Assembly (NCBI GenBank): GCA_030435675.1
Contig: CM059622.1
Location: forward strand, 310,001 to 374,000
From: Steinernema hermaphroditum
Lineage: Eukaryota; Nematoda; Chromadorea; Rhabditida; Steinernematidae
Reading direction: 5' to 3'
DNA: 64,000 nt
The stretch's first letter is position 1. Each line of letters starts with the position of its first letter. The notes below the pieces were generated by a model that searched no databases, was not told the origin of the DNA, and was given only the letters and a program-made list of their open reading frames with translations. This document shows positions 1 to 13,000 of this stretch, one piece after another. The position numbers and the translations under genes were made by a program.

Positions 1-461
1 CGTGGACCTATGCGATCCAAGAGTCCAATAAGAGTCTAATGATATAAACGTCAGTAGAAGAAGTTTGAGAATGAAAAACGGGGGCACGATCGGCAGCAGT
101 TTGACTGGAATGACTGCGAGTAGAAAACAGCCAATTATGGCGAAGGCTCCTGACTTCTACGTAATTCGATATTTTCCAGCAGACTATTAATGACTTTTCC
201 GCTCAGTGCTCTTATAAAGCCTGAATATCGGGTTTCAGTGTGCCTCATTTTTTGGAAGATTTGTATGATGATTGAACTCTTGCGCGTGGGAGATTACGTA
301 GAAGATACGCAAGCTAGTGTACCAGGAAGAAGACTAGAAAAACAAGGTCAAAATATTTAGTCACTGCTTCAACTCCGACGTCGCGCTCTGTTGAAGAAGG
401 AAGATAAGCGCTAACTACGGTGATCTACGGTTCTTCGTTAGGTATTTTGAGATATTATGAG
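1..461. other. No gene seen; left flank of hAT element
   Basis: No reading frame with splice-consistent coding signal on either strand. The phrase CTTCAACTCCGACGTCGC near 367 recurs with one mismatch near 1507, beyond the transposon, so both flanks may belong to an older diverged repeat split by the insertion. Confidence 0.4.
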
Positions 462-1242
462 CAGAGATGGGCAACGATTCAATCGTATGACCAATCGAGT
501 CGATTGATGAGTCAATCGGCGATTGAATCAATCGATTGACCGATTACGATTCGATTGGTTTTCAATCGATTGCCGATTGGTCCAATCGATTCGATTAATT
601 TCCAATCGATTGGCGATTGGCCCAATCGACTCGATTGACGATTCGATTGGCCGATTGAATCGAATCAATCGACTCATCAATCGACTCAATCGACTCACCA
701 ATCGGCACTTCAAACCGGTTGAAAGTCGCCGCCGAATATATATCCCTTGCGGCCGCAACCGTCTCTTTGCGTCGGTACCAGAGCGGCAGACGAACAGAGT
801 AACGACCGGTGTGTGCAAACTGGCATGCAGCTTTTTCTCTGTTCGTCTGTTTCACTCCTACCGATTCGCAGAGACGGTTGACCACAGACAGGGTCAGCGA
901 GTTTGCACACACCGGTCGTTTCTCTGTTCGTCTGTCGCTCTGGTACCGACGCAAAGAGACGGTTGCGGCCGCAAGGGATATATATTCGGCGGCGACTTTC
1001 AACCGGTTTGAAGTGCCGATTGGTGAGTCGATTGAATCGATTGATGAGTCGATTGATTCGATTCAATCGGCCAATCGTCAATCGAGTCGATTGGGCCAAT
1101 CGCCAATCGATTGGAAATTAATCGAGTCGATTGGGCCAATCGGCAATCGATTGAAAACCAATCGAATCGTAATCGGCCAATCGATTAATTCAATCGATTG
1201 ACGATTCAATCAATCAATCGACTCAACTAATTCCCATCTCTG
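462..1242. mobile_element. hAT-type non-autonomous foldback element with 8-bp TSD
   Basis: The element begins CAGAGATGGG and ends CCCATCTCTG, a 10-bp perfect terminal inverted repeat of hAT form. It is flanked on both sides by ATTATGAG (454-461 and 1243-1250), an exact 8-bp target-site duplication, the size made by hAT transposases. Almost the whole element folds back: about 340-base arms are near-perfect reverse complements around a loop at roughly 822-898. The outer part of each arm is a run of CAATCGATTGG-like units built on GATT/AATC; the inner part is unique sequence containing CAAACCGGTTG and a NotI-like GCGGCCGC. No transposase is encoded. The open frames across it are by-products of the repeat. 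Confidence 0.92.
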
Positions 1243-3397
1243 ATTATGAGATAGCACGGTGAATGCCATTGACTCAAGAGTAAATTGAAAAGAAATGAAT
1301 GTTGCTAAGTTCCCAAAGAGGAGCTCTCAAAGCTTGATTTTCCTGGAGATGCTCTTATTCTAGTCACGACGACAGTCAGCTTCGACGGAAAAGACGAGGA
1401 AAAGAAGCTCAAAAAAGGAAATTACTGCTGTGAAGTGCCCAACGAAGAATTCTCAAAGTTGGGTTTAGGTTCGACACCCGCTTCGGCACAAAACAATGGG
1501 ATCGTTAACTTCAACTCCGATGTCGCCTCAGCCACGGGAGCCAGAAGAGAAGCAGTACCCTTACCCATATAACCACAAACAAAAAAAAACACGAAAATGG
1601 ACACTTTGAAAATCGTACCTTATCGAATCGTACAAAGATCACGCGAATAACAGATGAAATAGCATTTGAGGCTTTGAAACATGCTAGGAGAAATAGACTC
1701 TTCCGAAGGTCGTTGTCTAATGGTTGTCTGAAAAATTGTGAAAGATGTATAATAGATGTACAAACAAACGCACGAATTGTTATGCAACGCGTTACAGAAA
1801 AAAACGTAAATGCATAGGGAGCATCTTCATCGGATTCAGTTACCTCGGTATGTTTTCAAAGGATTAATCCCATGTGATTTCGGTGCCTAGGTGTATAGAA
1901 CAAACAGAAGAAACATAGGATTAATCAAATTTCTTTTTCGACCGCTCACTCAACTCATTTGCGGAACCTCAGAGATAGTGAGTGGACGACCCGGCCGATT
2001 GCCACCGACACAATTGAAAGACCCCCTAGAAACACGGTATTATGAAATTTCTTCTTTTCTAGGCAAATGTCATTTGGGTGAGGTTGAGAGAGCTTTCAAT
2101 ACGTCATCTTCAAGTCATTTGCGGCCTGACACAAAGTTAAAGCTTCCGTTTTAAGCGTTACATTTAAAGTTATCGTATTATGTTTAAAAATTTTTTTGGC
2201 GGAACTTTTAATCTTTGGCATATTTCAATCTGCTAGAGAATGGGACTCGGCGAGTCGAGGAATCACTTCTCGGCAGACTTGGCAAGTACAGAACCGGGAG
2301 ACTCATTCCTCCTAAGTGGTGACATATTAGGGTGCAGTCCAATTTATAAGGGCATTCGTTAAGGGCGGTGATAGAACATAAGATCTATGAATAGCCACGA
2401 ATATTCCCGATTATTTCAACATATCCATACACTCCAACTATAGTCCACAGAAAAATACAAACAGCGCGCGCAGTGCAATAAATCTAAAAACGTCTCCGCG
2501 GCGTGCGCCCTTCAGAAAGCGGCCACGGAATCGCGCCGCTTATAGAAATAAAAAAGCGAAACGAATCGATCGGCGAAACTTCGTGCAGCGCGCCGTTTGT
2601 ACTTTGCTTCAAAGCGCGCCGCCGGGCCAGAGAAGTGACAAATGTGAGTGCATTAGTGGGGTCCCCTCTTAATTGGTCCCTTTCTCGACCCCTCCGGATG
2701 GCCTCGTTTCTGGAAGCGTAGCAAAGCGGGCGCATGAGAAAGGCACATTTCCAATTGGGGTGCTTCGGGGTGCACTCAAATTGCTCCCACGATTGCGCGC
2801 GCCACTGACGAGTGGAAGGAAGCTATCGAGGGTAATTAATATGTATGTGCTGCGGACAAGCGATCGTGATTGACGGATCGACGTTCGAGTGCTGACTCTA
2901 ATTGGCTTAGGGCGGTTGACCTTGGAGGGGGGAGTGGGGTGCGGAAACGAGCTGATCGAAACGGTGATAAGGCGCGGAGAAATGACTAAATGGAATGCGC
3001 TAAAATGAAGTGGATGAACTTCTGAAAGTGTGGACTTCTAGGTTGGATAGGTTATCGTAACCATATGATGAATTCGCCTATTTTTATTAATGGCATCGAC
3101 CGAAAAGTCGAGAAACTAATGTGAACAGAAAGCGACGGGAAGGAGACGAACGTCAGAATAGAAAATGACAGTTTCTTAGCGCCCAGGGAGGAGCTCTGTA
3201 AGCAGAGTTTTCTCACTAATGCTTTCTTTGCACCTATAGCGACCATCGGGAGAGCCAAAATACCAACCATCTGCTCGATTGAAAGTAATCTTCAAAGAAA
3301 AATGAGCATGACAGCCGTTTTTAATTTTGTCCAAAAGGATGTTAAGATCATAGTCCGTATCTCGGTTAGCCTCAATCTTATCACCATAAGGGAAAAT
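1243..3397. other. Gene-poor interval
   Basis: No supportable gene. A GC-rich patch around 2460-2790 with short open frames on both strands stands out from AT-richer surroundings and could be regulatory or part of an unseen exon, but has no consistent splice or coding pattern. Confidence 0.4.
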
Positions 3398-3875
3398 CAA
3401 AGAATATCAAGAGAGAACTAGTATTTTAAAGCCCCTAGTAATAAAGGCTCCTAATAGATATTGAGGCCGGTTCGTTTCGGGTGTGAATATCAGAATCTTG
3501 TTTCAGAGACACACTGGAACCAGTCGGTTTTCCATTATGGACCTCAATGGAGTGTCTGAAGGAAATAATCTTAAGCAACTTTAGAGAATTCTGCATTAGC
3601 AATCAATAACATCTGCAAATTTTTGTCCGAGGATAAACTGTCAGGGAAAAGTGAGCAGAATATCAAAAGAGAACTAGTATGTTTAAGTTCCCAATAATTA
3701 GCAATCTGGTTTGAGAGACATACTGGCAACAGTCGTCTTTTTCATGACGGACCTCAATCAAGCTGTCTTATGATACTTCGAAAGGAATAATCACCTTTAA
3801 GCACTTTAAGAATTGTGCACTAACAAACAAATCACATGACTTGGAACGAGGATAAACTGTCCAATGAATCGGCAA
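3398..3875. repeat. Diverged tandem duplication, unit about 260 bp
   Basis: Two head-to-tail units share ordered blocks: GAATATCAARAGAGAACTAGTAT (about 3402 and 3660), a GAGACAYACTGG...CAGTCG block, GGACCTCAAT, a AATAATC...TTAAGCA block, and GGATAAACTGTC (about 3632 and 3851). Spacing between corresponding blocks is 220-260 bp, so indels have accumulated. No coding function seen. Confidence 0.7.
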
Positions 3876-5430
3876 AAATCAATCCCCTCGAAACCGCTGA
3901 TTTGCACATCAACGCAATCGACGAAACATCGGCGAATCACGAAGAAACGGTCATCATCATCACAGAAAGGGAACCGGTCTGAGACGAACGATTGATACGA
4001 AGTGTCACCGGAAATGCGACGTAAAAATTGGCTTGTTTGCGCACTTCTCCCCATAATTATCATTGTTGGAGGTTATCCGAAGAGTAAATATTTTCCAGTG
4101 CATTAAGACGAATGAACGTAGCTAAAAGAAGATACGCAACAAGGAGTATGGATGGAAATAAACCACACATCACTCAAGAGGATTCAGTTTAATGATGGAT
4201 GGGCGTTCTGGGCAGAGCTCGCACTTGCTTCAAAGCTGTCTAGACAGTGTCTAGTGCTTCTCGTTCACTGTAAATGCACTCTTTGTGGACTAATAAAGAC
4301 CAAGTGGGGGTGGCGGAATAACATACTCCATGTGGGCACAAATAGGCAAGAACTACATATATGGAAGGTTGTATTATAAATGACAAAGTCTTTTCCTTTC
4401 CGCTTAAACATAGAAACTGAAACAGTTCACAGAAACTCAGCAAGATGGAACTAAGGTGTTTCCGTATTCCTGCTTCTCAGTTAAGCGAGCGAGGATGAAC
4501 GCCCAATAAGAGTTTGAAAAAAACTTATGTTGAACAGCCACTTTTTTACGATCATTTATGACTTAAAATCCGTACCTACCTAGTGAGGAACCTTCTGGGA
4601 ATTTTCATTAGATTTCAATTAGATGACCCATAAGATGAATGTTGATAAAGATAGGGCCTCTTTATCCTTTATCACCATTCTCAAGTGGAACAGTTCAACA
4701 GTGAGATGTGGATCTACAGATCCATAGCAAAAAAAACGAATCGCCACCTAATTAACATTGCACTTTCCTTGTTGGAACGCTCTTCATGAAAGTGTAAAGT
4801 GACCTTTTCACACTAACCGGAATACTGAACGAAACAGCTATTTCGAACACGAAAGCTCATTGGGTGCAATAGCGCCAGCTCTGAGTAATCCTGAACTTGA
4901 GACGAGTACATCAAAGAGAACTTCATGGAACCCCCAAGAAAAGGGACCACACAAAAAAGAGCAGAGAAGCAGATGCTTGCAGCGATAGTTCAATCATCCC
5001 ATTATTTTTATGACCCTCGGTTAGCAGCACTCCCAGTGCACATAAATCCAAGAGACATGACAATAATTGCTCTTTTTAGGAATAGGAATGCGTGTGGGCG
5101 GCAAGGTCGGCAAATGTGTAAATATATAAACTAATCCTTAGTCAACTTATGACTTTGTGGCATCGAGTGTTCCGGATTCCAGAGGGAACTGGGACACTGG
5201 AAAGGCGTAGTCCCACCATCTCTGACAAACAAGTCAATCCTAAAGAAGCGACTAACTGGATTATGCTAAGCTAAATTGGTCCAATAGCTCTGATCACAGT
5301 GTGCTATTTCTAACTCTTTGAAAATGGCCAGAAGTTTGCAAAAAAACTGTCGATCTCTCAAAATCGCAGATTATACTGTAGAGCGCTTTTAAGCTCTGGT
5401 TGTAATTTGAGGTGTAACGAACCACTGTAG
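3876..5430. other. Gene-poor interval
   Basis: Only short uncorroborated open frames; no homology I recognise and no RNA gene. Confidence 0.4.
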
Positions 5431-5565
5431 AGAGAATAGACTGGAGACAAATAGACATTTATCGTCGAAAAGATCTTTTCGACGATAAATGTCGACAGAT
5501 TCAAGTAGACCGTATCCTCATTAGACGATACGGAGCAATACAGGTTTGTATCCAGTCTATTCTCT
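5431..5565. mobile_element. Short MITE with 21-bp TIRs and a perfect 40-bp palindrome
   Basis: Terminal inverted repeats AGAGAATAGACTGGA followed by GACAAA or TACAAA lie at 5431-5451 and 5545-5565 with one mismatch. Inside are a perfect 40-bp palindrome at 5454-5493 centred on AGATCT and a second hairpin with stem CCGTATC/GATACGG (5510-5516 and 5527-5533). The 135-bp length and nested hairpins fit a miniature inverted-repeat element. No clear target-site duplication, so the superfamily is open. A related GGAGAGAATAGAC occurs alone near 59150. Confidence 0.75.
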
Positions 5566-8500
5566 GTCCTTTCGTTGAGCCTCTATCCAATCAACATTTC
5601 GACATTTGTCCTCTCTTCCGCCGTCCCCGTTCGCCGCGTTCCCGACCATCCATCACAGCCAGTCACCTGCCGCCCACCAATCTGACCCCAAACCGTCCTC
5701 CGCACTCGCCCTCTCTTGGGAAATACTTCTCAAAATCTATCATCTCTTTTTGTGTTTTCCTCTTATTCATCAACGGCTGTGGCGACTTCGGTTCCAAGAA
5801 TAAAAACAAAATGACATTTTTGTCAAAGAGGCAAAGATTTGGCTTCCGCCGCCGCCAAAATTCGGACGGAGGCGCTATGATTAAGTAAGTTGTTTATGGC
5901 CAGCGTGATGGGGCCCAAAAACAGAGCGGAAAGGGGGGAGGAAAAAGCAACGAAAGGAATAAATAAAATAAACGAACACGCAAGAAGTGCAATCTTCTCG
6001 CTTCGGTGGACGCTCGCTTTTACGATCTCTGACTTTGACCGGGGACCCAGGGGATCGAATTTTTGGATAGGGCGAGGGATCGAAAAAAAAAAACAGAGAC
6101 AAGAAGGCTGCGGGCTGTTTGTCCTGGTACAACCTATGTATATTGAAGGTTCTAAAATTAACGGAAAAAAAGCTTTTAAGCTGGGGTTATGCTTAAGTCT
6201 GTAACGGGAAAATTTCGCGTTTTAAATGATAAGTTTTCGCCTAATCTGTTTATCCGGTTGCTGGCTTCATCCCTTGGCGTTTATGCCGAACCGGTCGGTA
6301 GCGGAGCGGTGCTCTTCACGGGGCGTGTGGGAATCATCGAACCTCCAGAAACGGTGGCGCGGCTTCTCTTTCTCATGGCGTTTGGGGCACTTCGAAGTTC
6401 GGAGCTCGCATCTGGGAGTTGCGCTTTGGCTTATGATGGTGTCCTCAAAGCGTAGGCGATCGGCAACATCCTCGCAAACATGCTGTTACTCCGCTATCGT
6501 TATAAATCGTGATGAAACTCGTGCTGACTCGATACTAATACAGATGGCAAACGATCAACACTCTAATGCACGTGTGAGGACAGCAAAGGGACACTGACAG
6601 CTATAGATGAGGGTAACCAGAAAGAAGATCAATGTTTAATAGCGGTATCCTGGCAACCGAAAGTAAATGAGTCGCTGACGGCAAATTCTAGTAATTTTGA
6701 GACCGACAGCCACTTCCTGACCCGCTTTTAAAAATTTCTGTTCAATTGATGAAAGTGACATTGATATTCCATGATCCCCAGATGGTTTGGGATTTGAAAA
6801 GTTGTAAATTTGTAATAACACCGGGTCGCAGATCTAGGCAACTAAGAAATTGGAGATTTTATTTGAAAATTGGCCAAATGAATCGTGCAAATACCATAAA
6901 TCATCTTTTTATTCACTGAAAACAACCTAGGTACTGAAATTTGTGGAAACAAGTGATTCCGACGGTCTTTTATCCTTCAAAACTTAGAACCGCAACTTAT
7001 CGAGCGCTCTTAAATGGGCCCCGAAACAATGTAAAAGACGGGTTTTCCAATTTTTTTTTATGAAATCACGTTGTAGAGCGAGTAAAATAACCCACAGTTA
7101 CTATCTTCTCGTGATATCATGTCGTATTTTGTTCAAACAAAACAGGTTTTCCTTCAAAACTTCAAGACCCTAAACCCTAAGTTGACCAAAATTTTTTCAG
7201 GGATTCTAAATAAGCGGAAATATGGGGCTTTTATCTTTTTTTTAACGTGATCACGCTGATCAGTGTATGCGAAAGCCTACTATACTGTACAATCTACGAA
7301 CCCTTTCGGACGAACCGGAGAACATTGCGAATTTAGAGGATATTATTTACGGATCAATTCAACATAATGCTATTTCAAAAGCATTATTTTTAACACTTTC
7401 GGTCCAAAGTCATCTCATAAAATGAGTGTGCTTATATGCCAAATTGGGACGTGTTTTCACCGTCCCTTGTCAGAGATCAAAAGGAAGCCCTTAAGAATGT
7501 AAATTAAATTTCGTCATCTGGCCTCCCAGAATAGCCAAGCGAATTAACAAATCTGGCGATTTGGACGTCGGTCGGAAGTGTCTCCAAGCGAAAACAACCA
7601 ATTTGCGTCTCCAAACGCCCTCGCGGCATTCCCGAACTCGGCACAAAGAACGTGACCCGGCCAGCGCGCCTCCAAATCGTGTTTACCCGGGCGCGGGCAC
7701 GCGAAGCGCTTCTTCCTCATAAATAAATAAACCGCCCGGAGTCCGCGCGACCACCGGACGTCCACCCATCGGCCGATCGATGTCCTCGGCGATGGCCCCA
7801 ATCACCCCTGGCGGGCTTTGGACCTCGCGCGCTTTAGGTTAACCGCAACGTCAGTTGGCACTTCACAACGGCACCGTCTCGAGAGGTGCACTCTTGCCGA
7901 CCGGAGGGCAGCCGAGTTGCACACACACGAAAACAACGCACTGACATTTAATACGGCGCCGAATCGTTTCGTTTTGACCGGCAGGACAAGATGAAGAGGG
8001 TAGAAAACAAAAATATTTTTTGATGTGACAAGGGAAAGCCGAAGAAATGAAGAAGAACAGAGATCAAATTTAAAGAGGAACTCATCAAACAATACGCTTT
8101 TCAGTATATTAAGAAAGCCACGAAAGTCATTCTTTTTCCACACAGTCATTGATCGTAACTAATAAAAGATTTTCAGAACAATTTTAATCTGATGTCTAGT
8201 AGAGGTACATTGAGTGGTTCTATTAGCAAATAGCGGCCAAAAGTATTTTTCGGTGGCCAAAACTCGGAATAGCGGCCTCTCTTATCTAGCATAGCTTCTT
8301 GCCGATTATGAGTCGAGGGGGGTTAGATTCGGCACCACGTTTGATCAGCTACATAACATATGCGCTTGTCGTTAAATGTAGACTGGGATCTGTGAATATC
8401 ACTCAACTGTGCTATGTTTATGGCGAACTATTGGATTGGTGCATTGAAAATGGCTGATTATTTTTGCGATTATTTACTGACATAAAACACGAAGATTTCA

Positions 8501-9700
8501 GTCAAGGTATTCATCATTCTTATGTACAACTTCATTCCACTTTGTGGCCGGATTCCTCAATCGGAGAACACGTGGGGTTTAAAATCGACTAATGGTTTTA
8601 GTCCAATTTTCGACCTCTATTCTGGATGGTTTCCTTTGATATCGTCACTTACGAATGAGCACATGTAAGGGTTTGATAGAGCTTTGAGAACACTATGTGA
8701 ACATTGAAAAGGGAATCTCTCAGCTCAAAGTGGAGAGCCTTTGTGGGGGTCGATTTGGAAATACGGGCCTCGGGTAGTCGGACTTTTTCGATTTCGAGAC
8801 CGCGCCTCGGCGAAATTTCGAGCGAGACCCTCAGCGGTTCCTCTTTCGAATAGTACGCTATATTCTGGAGTATCCAAATCAGAGCGCCAACGAACCTATC
8901 AGTAAATATCGTAAAACAGTTTATGTTTACACTACCGACGACCAATAAACACCCTAGCTCCTGGAAATCGTCAAATCACATCCCTTACTCTAAATGAATT
9001 TCTTGGTGCAATCTAAATGAGCTTTTATTAGGTCGCACTGGGGAAATCCGTCAATCATTTTAGCTGTTTCGCACCACTCTCCTCGCGTCATGTGGCCTTT
9101 TCGCTAATCTCAGCAGGGAATTCGATGAAAACATCATCAACACAGGGATGTTTCCATATTAGATTACAAAAAACCAAACTTCACAAATCGCGATGATCAC
9201 GAAAGCATGACCTCTGGTGATGCACAAAGTTTGGTTGGCCAGACTGGATTTTTTCGAATAAGAAGGGGAAAATAAGTGTCAGAGTTTTGCGGTTTTGAGT
9301 AGAAGCTTTAAATGCGCACGTCGGCAAGATCTGAAACGAAAACATAAGTTGAAACAAAGCCGAAGTGTCAAGCCGCTATCGTCATCACGTGACAAAGAAA
9401 CAGCTGTTTAGCGGAGGAAGTCGCGACAAATTGTAAACAAATTATGTGATGTCACAGGTGTGTCACATCTTCTAGGTATTTTGTGAATAATAAGTGAATA
9501 TTTCACGAGACACGCGAACTCAAATGAACTTCACGGTGAGTGAGAAATGTTGCCAAAATCGAAACTGTTTCGGGCAAGATTGTGCGTGTGGTATAGGAAA
9601 CCTCAAAAAAAACCGGAAAAATTTCAGCTCTGGAGTGGGGCTGCCATTGCCGAGGTAGAAAAATACCGAGTCGACGAGTCGAGTCGAAAAAGGGGACTCA
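5566..9700. other. Gene-poor interval
   Basis: About 4.1 kb without a convincing gene on either strand. Open frames are under 125 codons, lack splice continuity and resemble nothing I know. Could be intergenic or a large intron or regulatory region. Confidence 0.4.
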
Positions 9701-10074
9701 AACTCTACTCGCCTCTAACAAGTAAAGGTCCCAAACTGTCCCACGCCGATTCGACTGAAATTTGGCATGGAGATTGGCATGTCAGAGTGTCGCAATACCT
9801 GATAGGTTTCATCGGTGAATGGCTTCACAAAACCTCAAAGAAATGCTCAAGAAACTGATAAGACCACCGTATCTTTTGTGATCATCAGGGACATCGTGTT
9901 AGGACCTTGCAACTACAGAGGACAAAATCTACTATGACCTATAGTTTAGACCCCCCATTCACCGATGAAACCTATCAGGTTCTTCTACACTCTGTCATGA
10001 CATCCTCCACGCCAAATTTTAGCCGGATCGGCGTAGGTCAGTTTGGGACCTTTTCTTGTAAGTGCCAACTCTAC
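9701..10074. repeat. Diverged foldback repeat, arms about 120 bp
   Basis: The left arm (about 9701-9822) and right arm (about 9955-10074) are reverse complements at roughly 75-80 percent. Matching blocks include AAGGTCCCAAACTG, CCACGCCGAT, AAATTTGGC, CAGAGTGT and CCTGATAGGTTTCATCGGTG. A 130-bp unique spacer separates the arms. Just outside, ATTTCAGCTCTGGAGT is directly repeated (about 9621 and 10506), which may mark an older, larger unit. Likely a decayed MITE. Confidence 0.75.
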
Positions 10075-13000
10075 TCTGGAGTATGCTACGTATGAGAGAC
10101 TGTATTCGCTCTTTCTCTGTGGTTTAAAGGTTATTTTCTGGGTGTTTCTTGTTGTATTGTGCTTGTGCGCCTATCATTATGTATCGGTCGATTTGGACAA
10201 CGAAATACTCAGAGGCCCCTTTGCACAACTTTTTATGACCTTGTCTTGTCTTTTGAAACGCGCTTTCCGCTTTCCAATTTTACAAAAATTGTTTGTCCAT
10301 GGAGAAAAACAGTTTTAGAGGAACACGTATACCATTCTGCACCACACTCTATGTTCACTTTTAGCCGACTGAAACACATTTCCATAGACGGTTACTATGC
10401 GGTAAGTGCATGAGATCGTTACAATAAATTTCCCTCTCTTTCTATGTATGAGAGACACTATGTACATGCTCACACACCTTTCTTTAAAGCATTTCTGTGT
10501 AGAATTTCAGCTCTGGAGTAGGGTTGGCATTTGAGGCAAAAAAAGCTGAGTCGAAAGGAGAAAGGAGATAAATATTTGCCGGTTTGGTATAGAAGTGGGC
10601 TACAGATAAAAGCATAAACATCAACTTTCCACGACGATATGCAGATAGTTTATTGAATGAATGCACGAAAACAGCTCTCGAATCGTAAAGCCCTCCGCCA
10701 ATGACCTAAATCGATTTGATTTCCGATCATCACAGCCTACGGCGACGAGTGCACTTTGCAATTTCAGCCCAGACACATCAACCGGAAATATGCCTTTCTT
10801 CCAAGCTATAACCGCCCTCTTCCCGCCGTAACCGCTCCGAAGCTCAAAGGGAGAAGCTGATCGCATGGCGAACACAAACATCTGCCAGTAAAAGTCGACC
10901 CGGCACTAAAACAAACGCCCTCTTGACGGCTGTCAGCAGCTGTCAGCAAAAGCCCTAAATCACCGTAACAAGTGCACTTCCCATGCCACAAATCAATCGA
11001 AAACAACGCCGATTACCCAAGGGAACAGGTTTCCGCGAAATTGCAGCTGCGAGGACAGGGAGAAGGTGAAGATGTTGTCGATTTTTGGTCGAGCGAAGGG
11101 CGGCGGCGCTTGAAAAGAAGCCTGACTCAGCGGATGGCCGTGAATGGAGCGGCGCGATGGCGCAATTACATACACTATTCATAAGGGGAGAAGGGGGTCG
11201 AGACCGTTTGTCGACATTGAATTTCAAAATTCGGATATATAATGAAAAACAATAAATTTCTTTGAAAAAACCCTTTCGTAAATCACAGAAATGTATCCCA
11301 AAAAAGAAGCATGTTTTAGGGTCCTAATGACACTTAAAGACCCACCAAATGGAGCTCGCGTAATTTCAAGATTTCAGATCCCTCTCCTAAATCAGCAAGA
11401 AAATTAGCACCGTAACTCTGCTGAATCAGGATGCTTCTTTGCCATTGTAAATCAACAGAGTCTACCCATAAATCCAAACCTAGAGTGTCAAGTAGAAGTC
11501 ATTCAACCACATATGGCCGACCTCAGAAAGTCGAGGCATGCGAAAAACAAATTAGCCACTTGCAAACAAACAACTCATTTATCGTCGCTTCGCACTCAAT
11601 TGTCGCCAAATGGAACTTCTCCGTCGCCCTTAACCCAAATATCGGATTACCGAAAGTCGCGTGGCGATATCCGCGCGCGCCAACTCTTCGCCATCGCGAC
11701 GACGTAAACACGCGCAGCGCCGGCTGCAACCCGTCCGTCGACGTGTGTGTTCGTTGCCGAGCGAATAAAATTGATTTTGTGGCGGAGGGAGGGTGGCGAA
11801 GATCGAATATGTGGGGGCGCGGGCGGTGACCGAGCGGAAGATGCTTCCGGCAAGAGGGCTTATTAGGTGTGCCGAGCAGGTTTGGCACTGAATAGGTGTG
11901 AGGATCGGCGACCATGGATGTAGAAGCAGAAAGAATCACATATAAATATGGTTACCTATGACTTCGTGCAGAAGTTCGTTCAACACGATAATACAGACGA
12001 AATATGTATTATATAACGAAGGGGCCCAACCTAAGGGTTAATGAGGTTGCCCACAGGATTGCATTTCAGTTGAGTGTACACAATATTCCTCTGTTTTTGC
12101 AAAATATATGGTCTTGAAATAGGCACTTAAGCATACCTTATCAGCAAACAAAAGCCATTAAGACACTCTCACCCAATAGAGGGTGTGATCAAATGCTTTC
12201 AAACATTCAAAAAAAAACAAAACCAGAAGTGTTTAGAACTCGAAAAACTGTGGTTCACATGCCGAATGGCTACCTTCAACGGCCAGCTTTCCGAATTCGA
12301 AACTTCCATCTTTAGACCTAGACCTTTCTCAGATTCAGCCTAGCTGCATCTGAGCAACCAAAACATAGACAAACGTTCTTTGCCCTTGAGACCGAAATGT
12401 ACGGCATTGGAGGTCGTCGTGGGTGGCATCTCTAGGAACCGATTCGTATACAAATGGCATTCACTAATTCAAAAAAACGAAAATGGCCAAACTCTCCAAC
12501 ACCACAAAGCCCCACAATCCCCGAGGAGATTTGTGAGAGATCGGAAACTGGTTCACATTGTTTTCGGGCTGATTGAGTTACTGCGACTTTGCGAAAATAC
12601 AAAAACAACCGATGCTCGCTAATCCGATTCTTCAATTAGGAATGCACTGTGACCGATTGGTGAGAAAATGGAGTGGAGGAAAGAAACAACGTTGAAGATG
12701 TCGCCGAGAGGGAGTAAGAGATGGAAGTGGCAGCTGTTCCCGGAGGCAGAGATCAGATAATCCTTTGCAACACTGAAACACGGCGAAACTACGGATGTGA
12801 CGTAAAGTTGAGTCTGGAGGATGGAAGATTTGGATAACAATGAGACTTGAATCGCATGGAAACAAAGATCAGAACTGTACAAATGGCATTCATATCTCCT
12901 CGGAGTGACTCACCTTCTTTTATTGATCTTTTTGCAACGTTCAATGCTCGTTTTTGTGCGGAAGGAAGCAAAAAAGCAAAGAATGTCATTAAAGAAGGCT

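Noticed and set aside
523..1201. Several overlapping 70-160 codon frames on both strands
   Set aside because: They lie in the inverted arms of the hAT foldback element and are by-products of its repeats.
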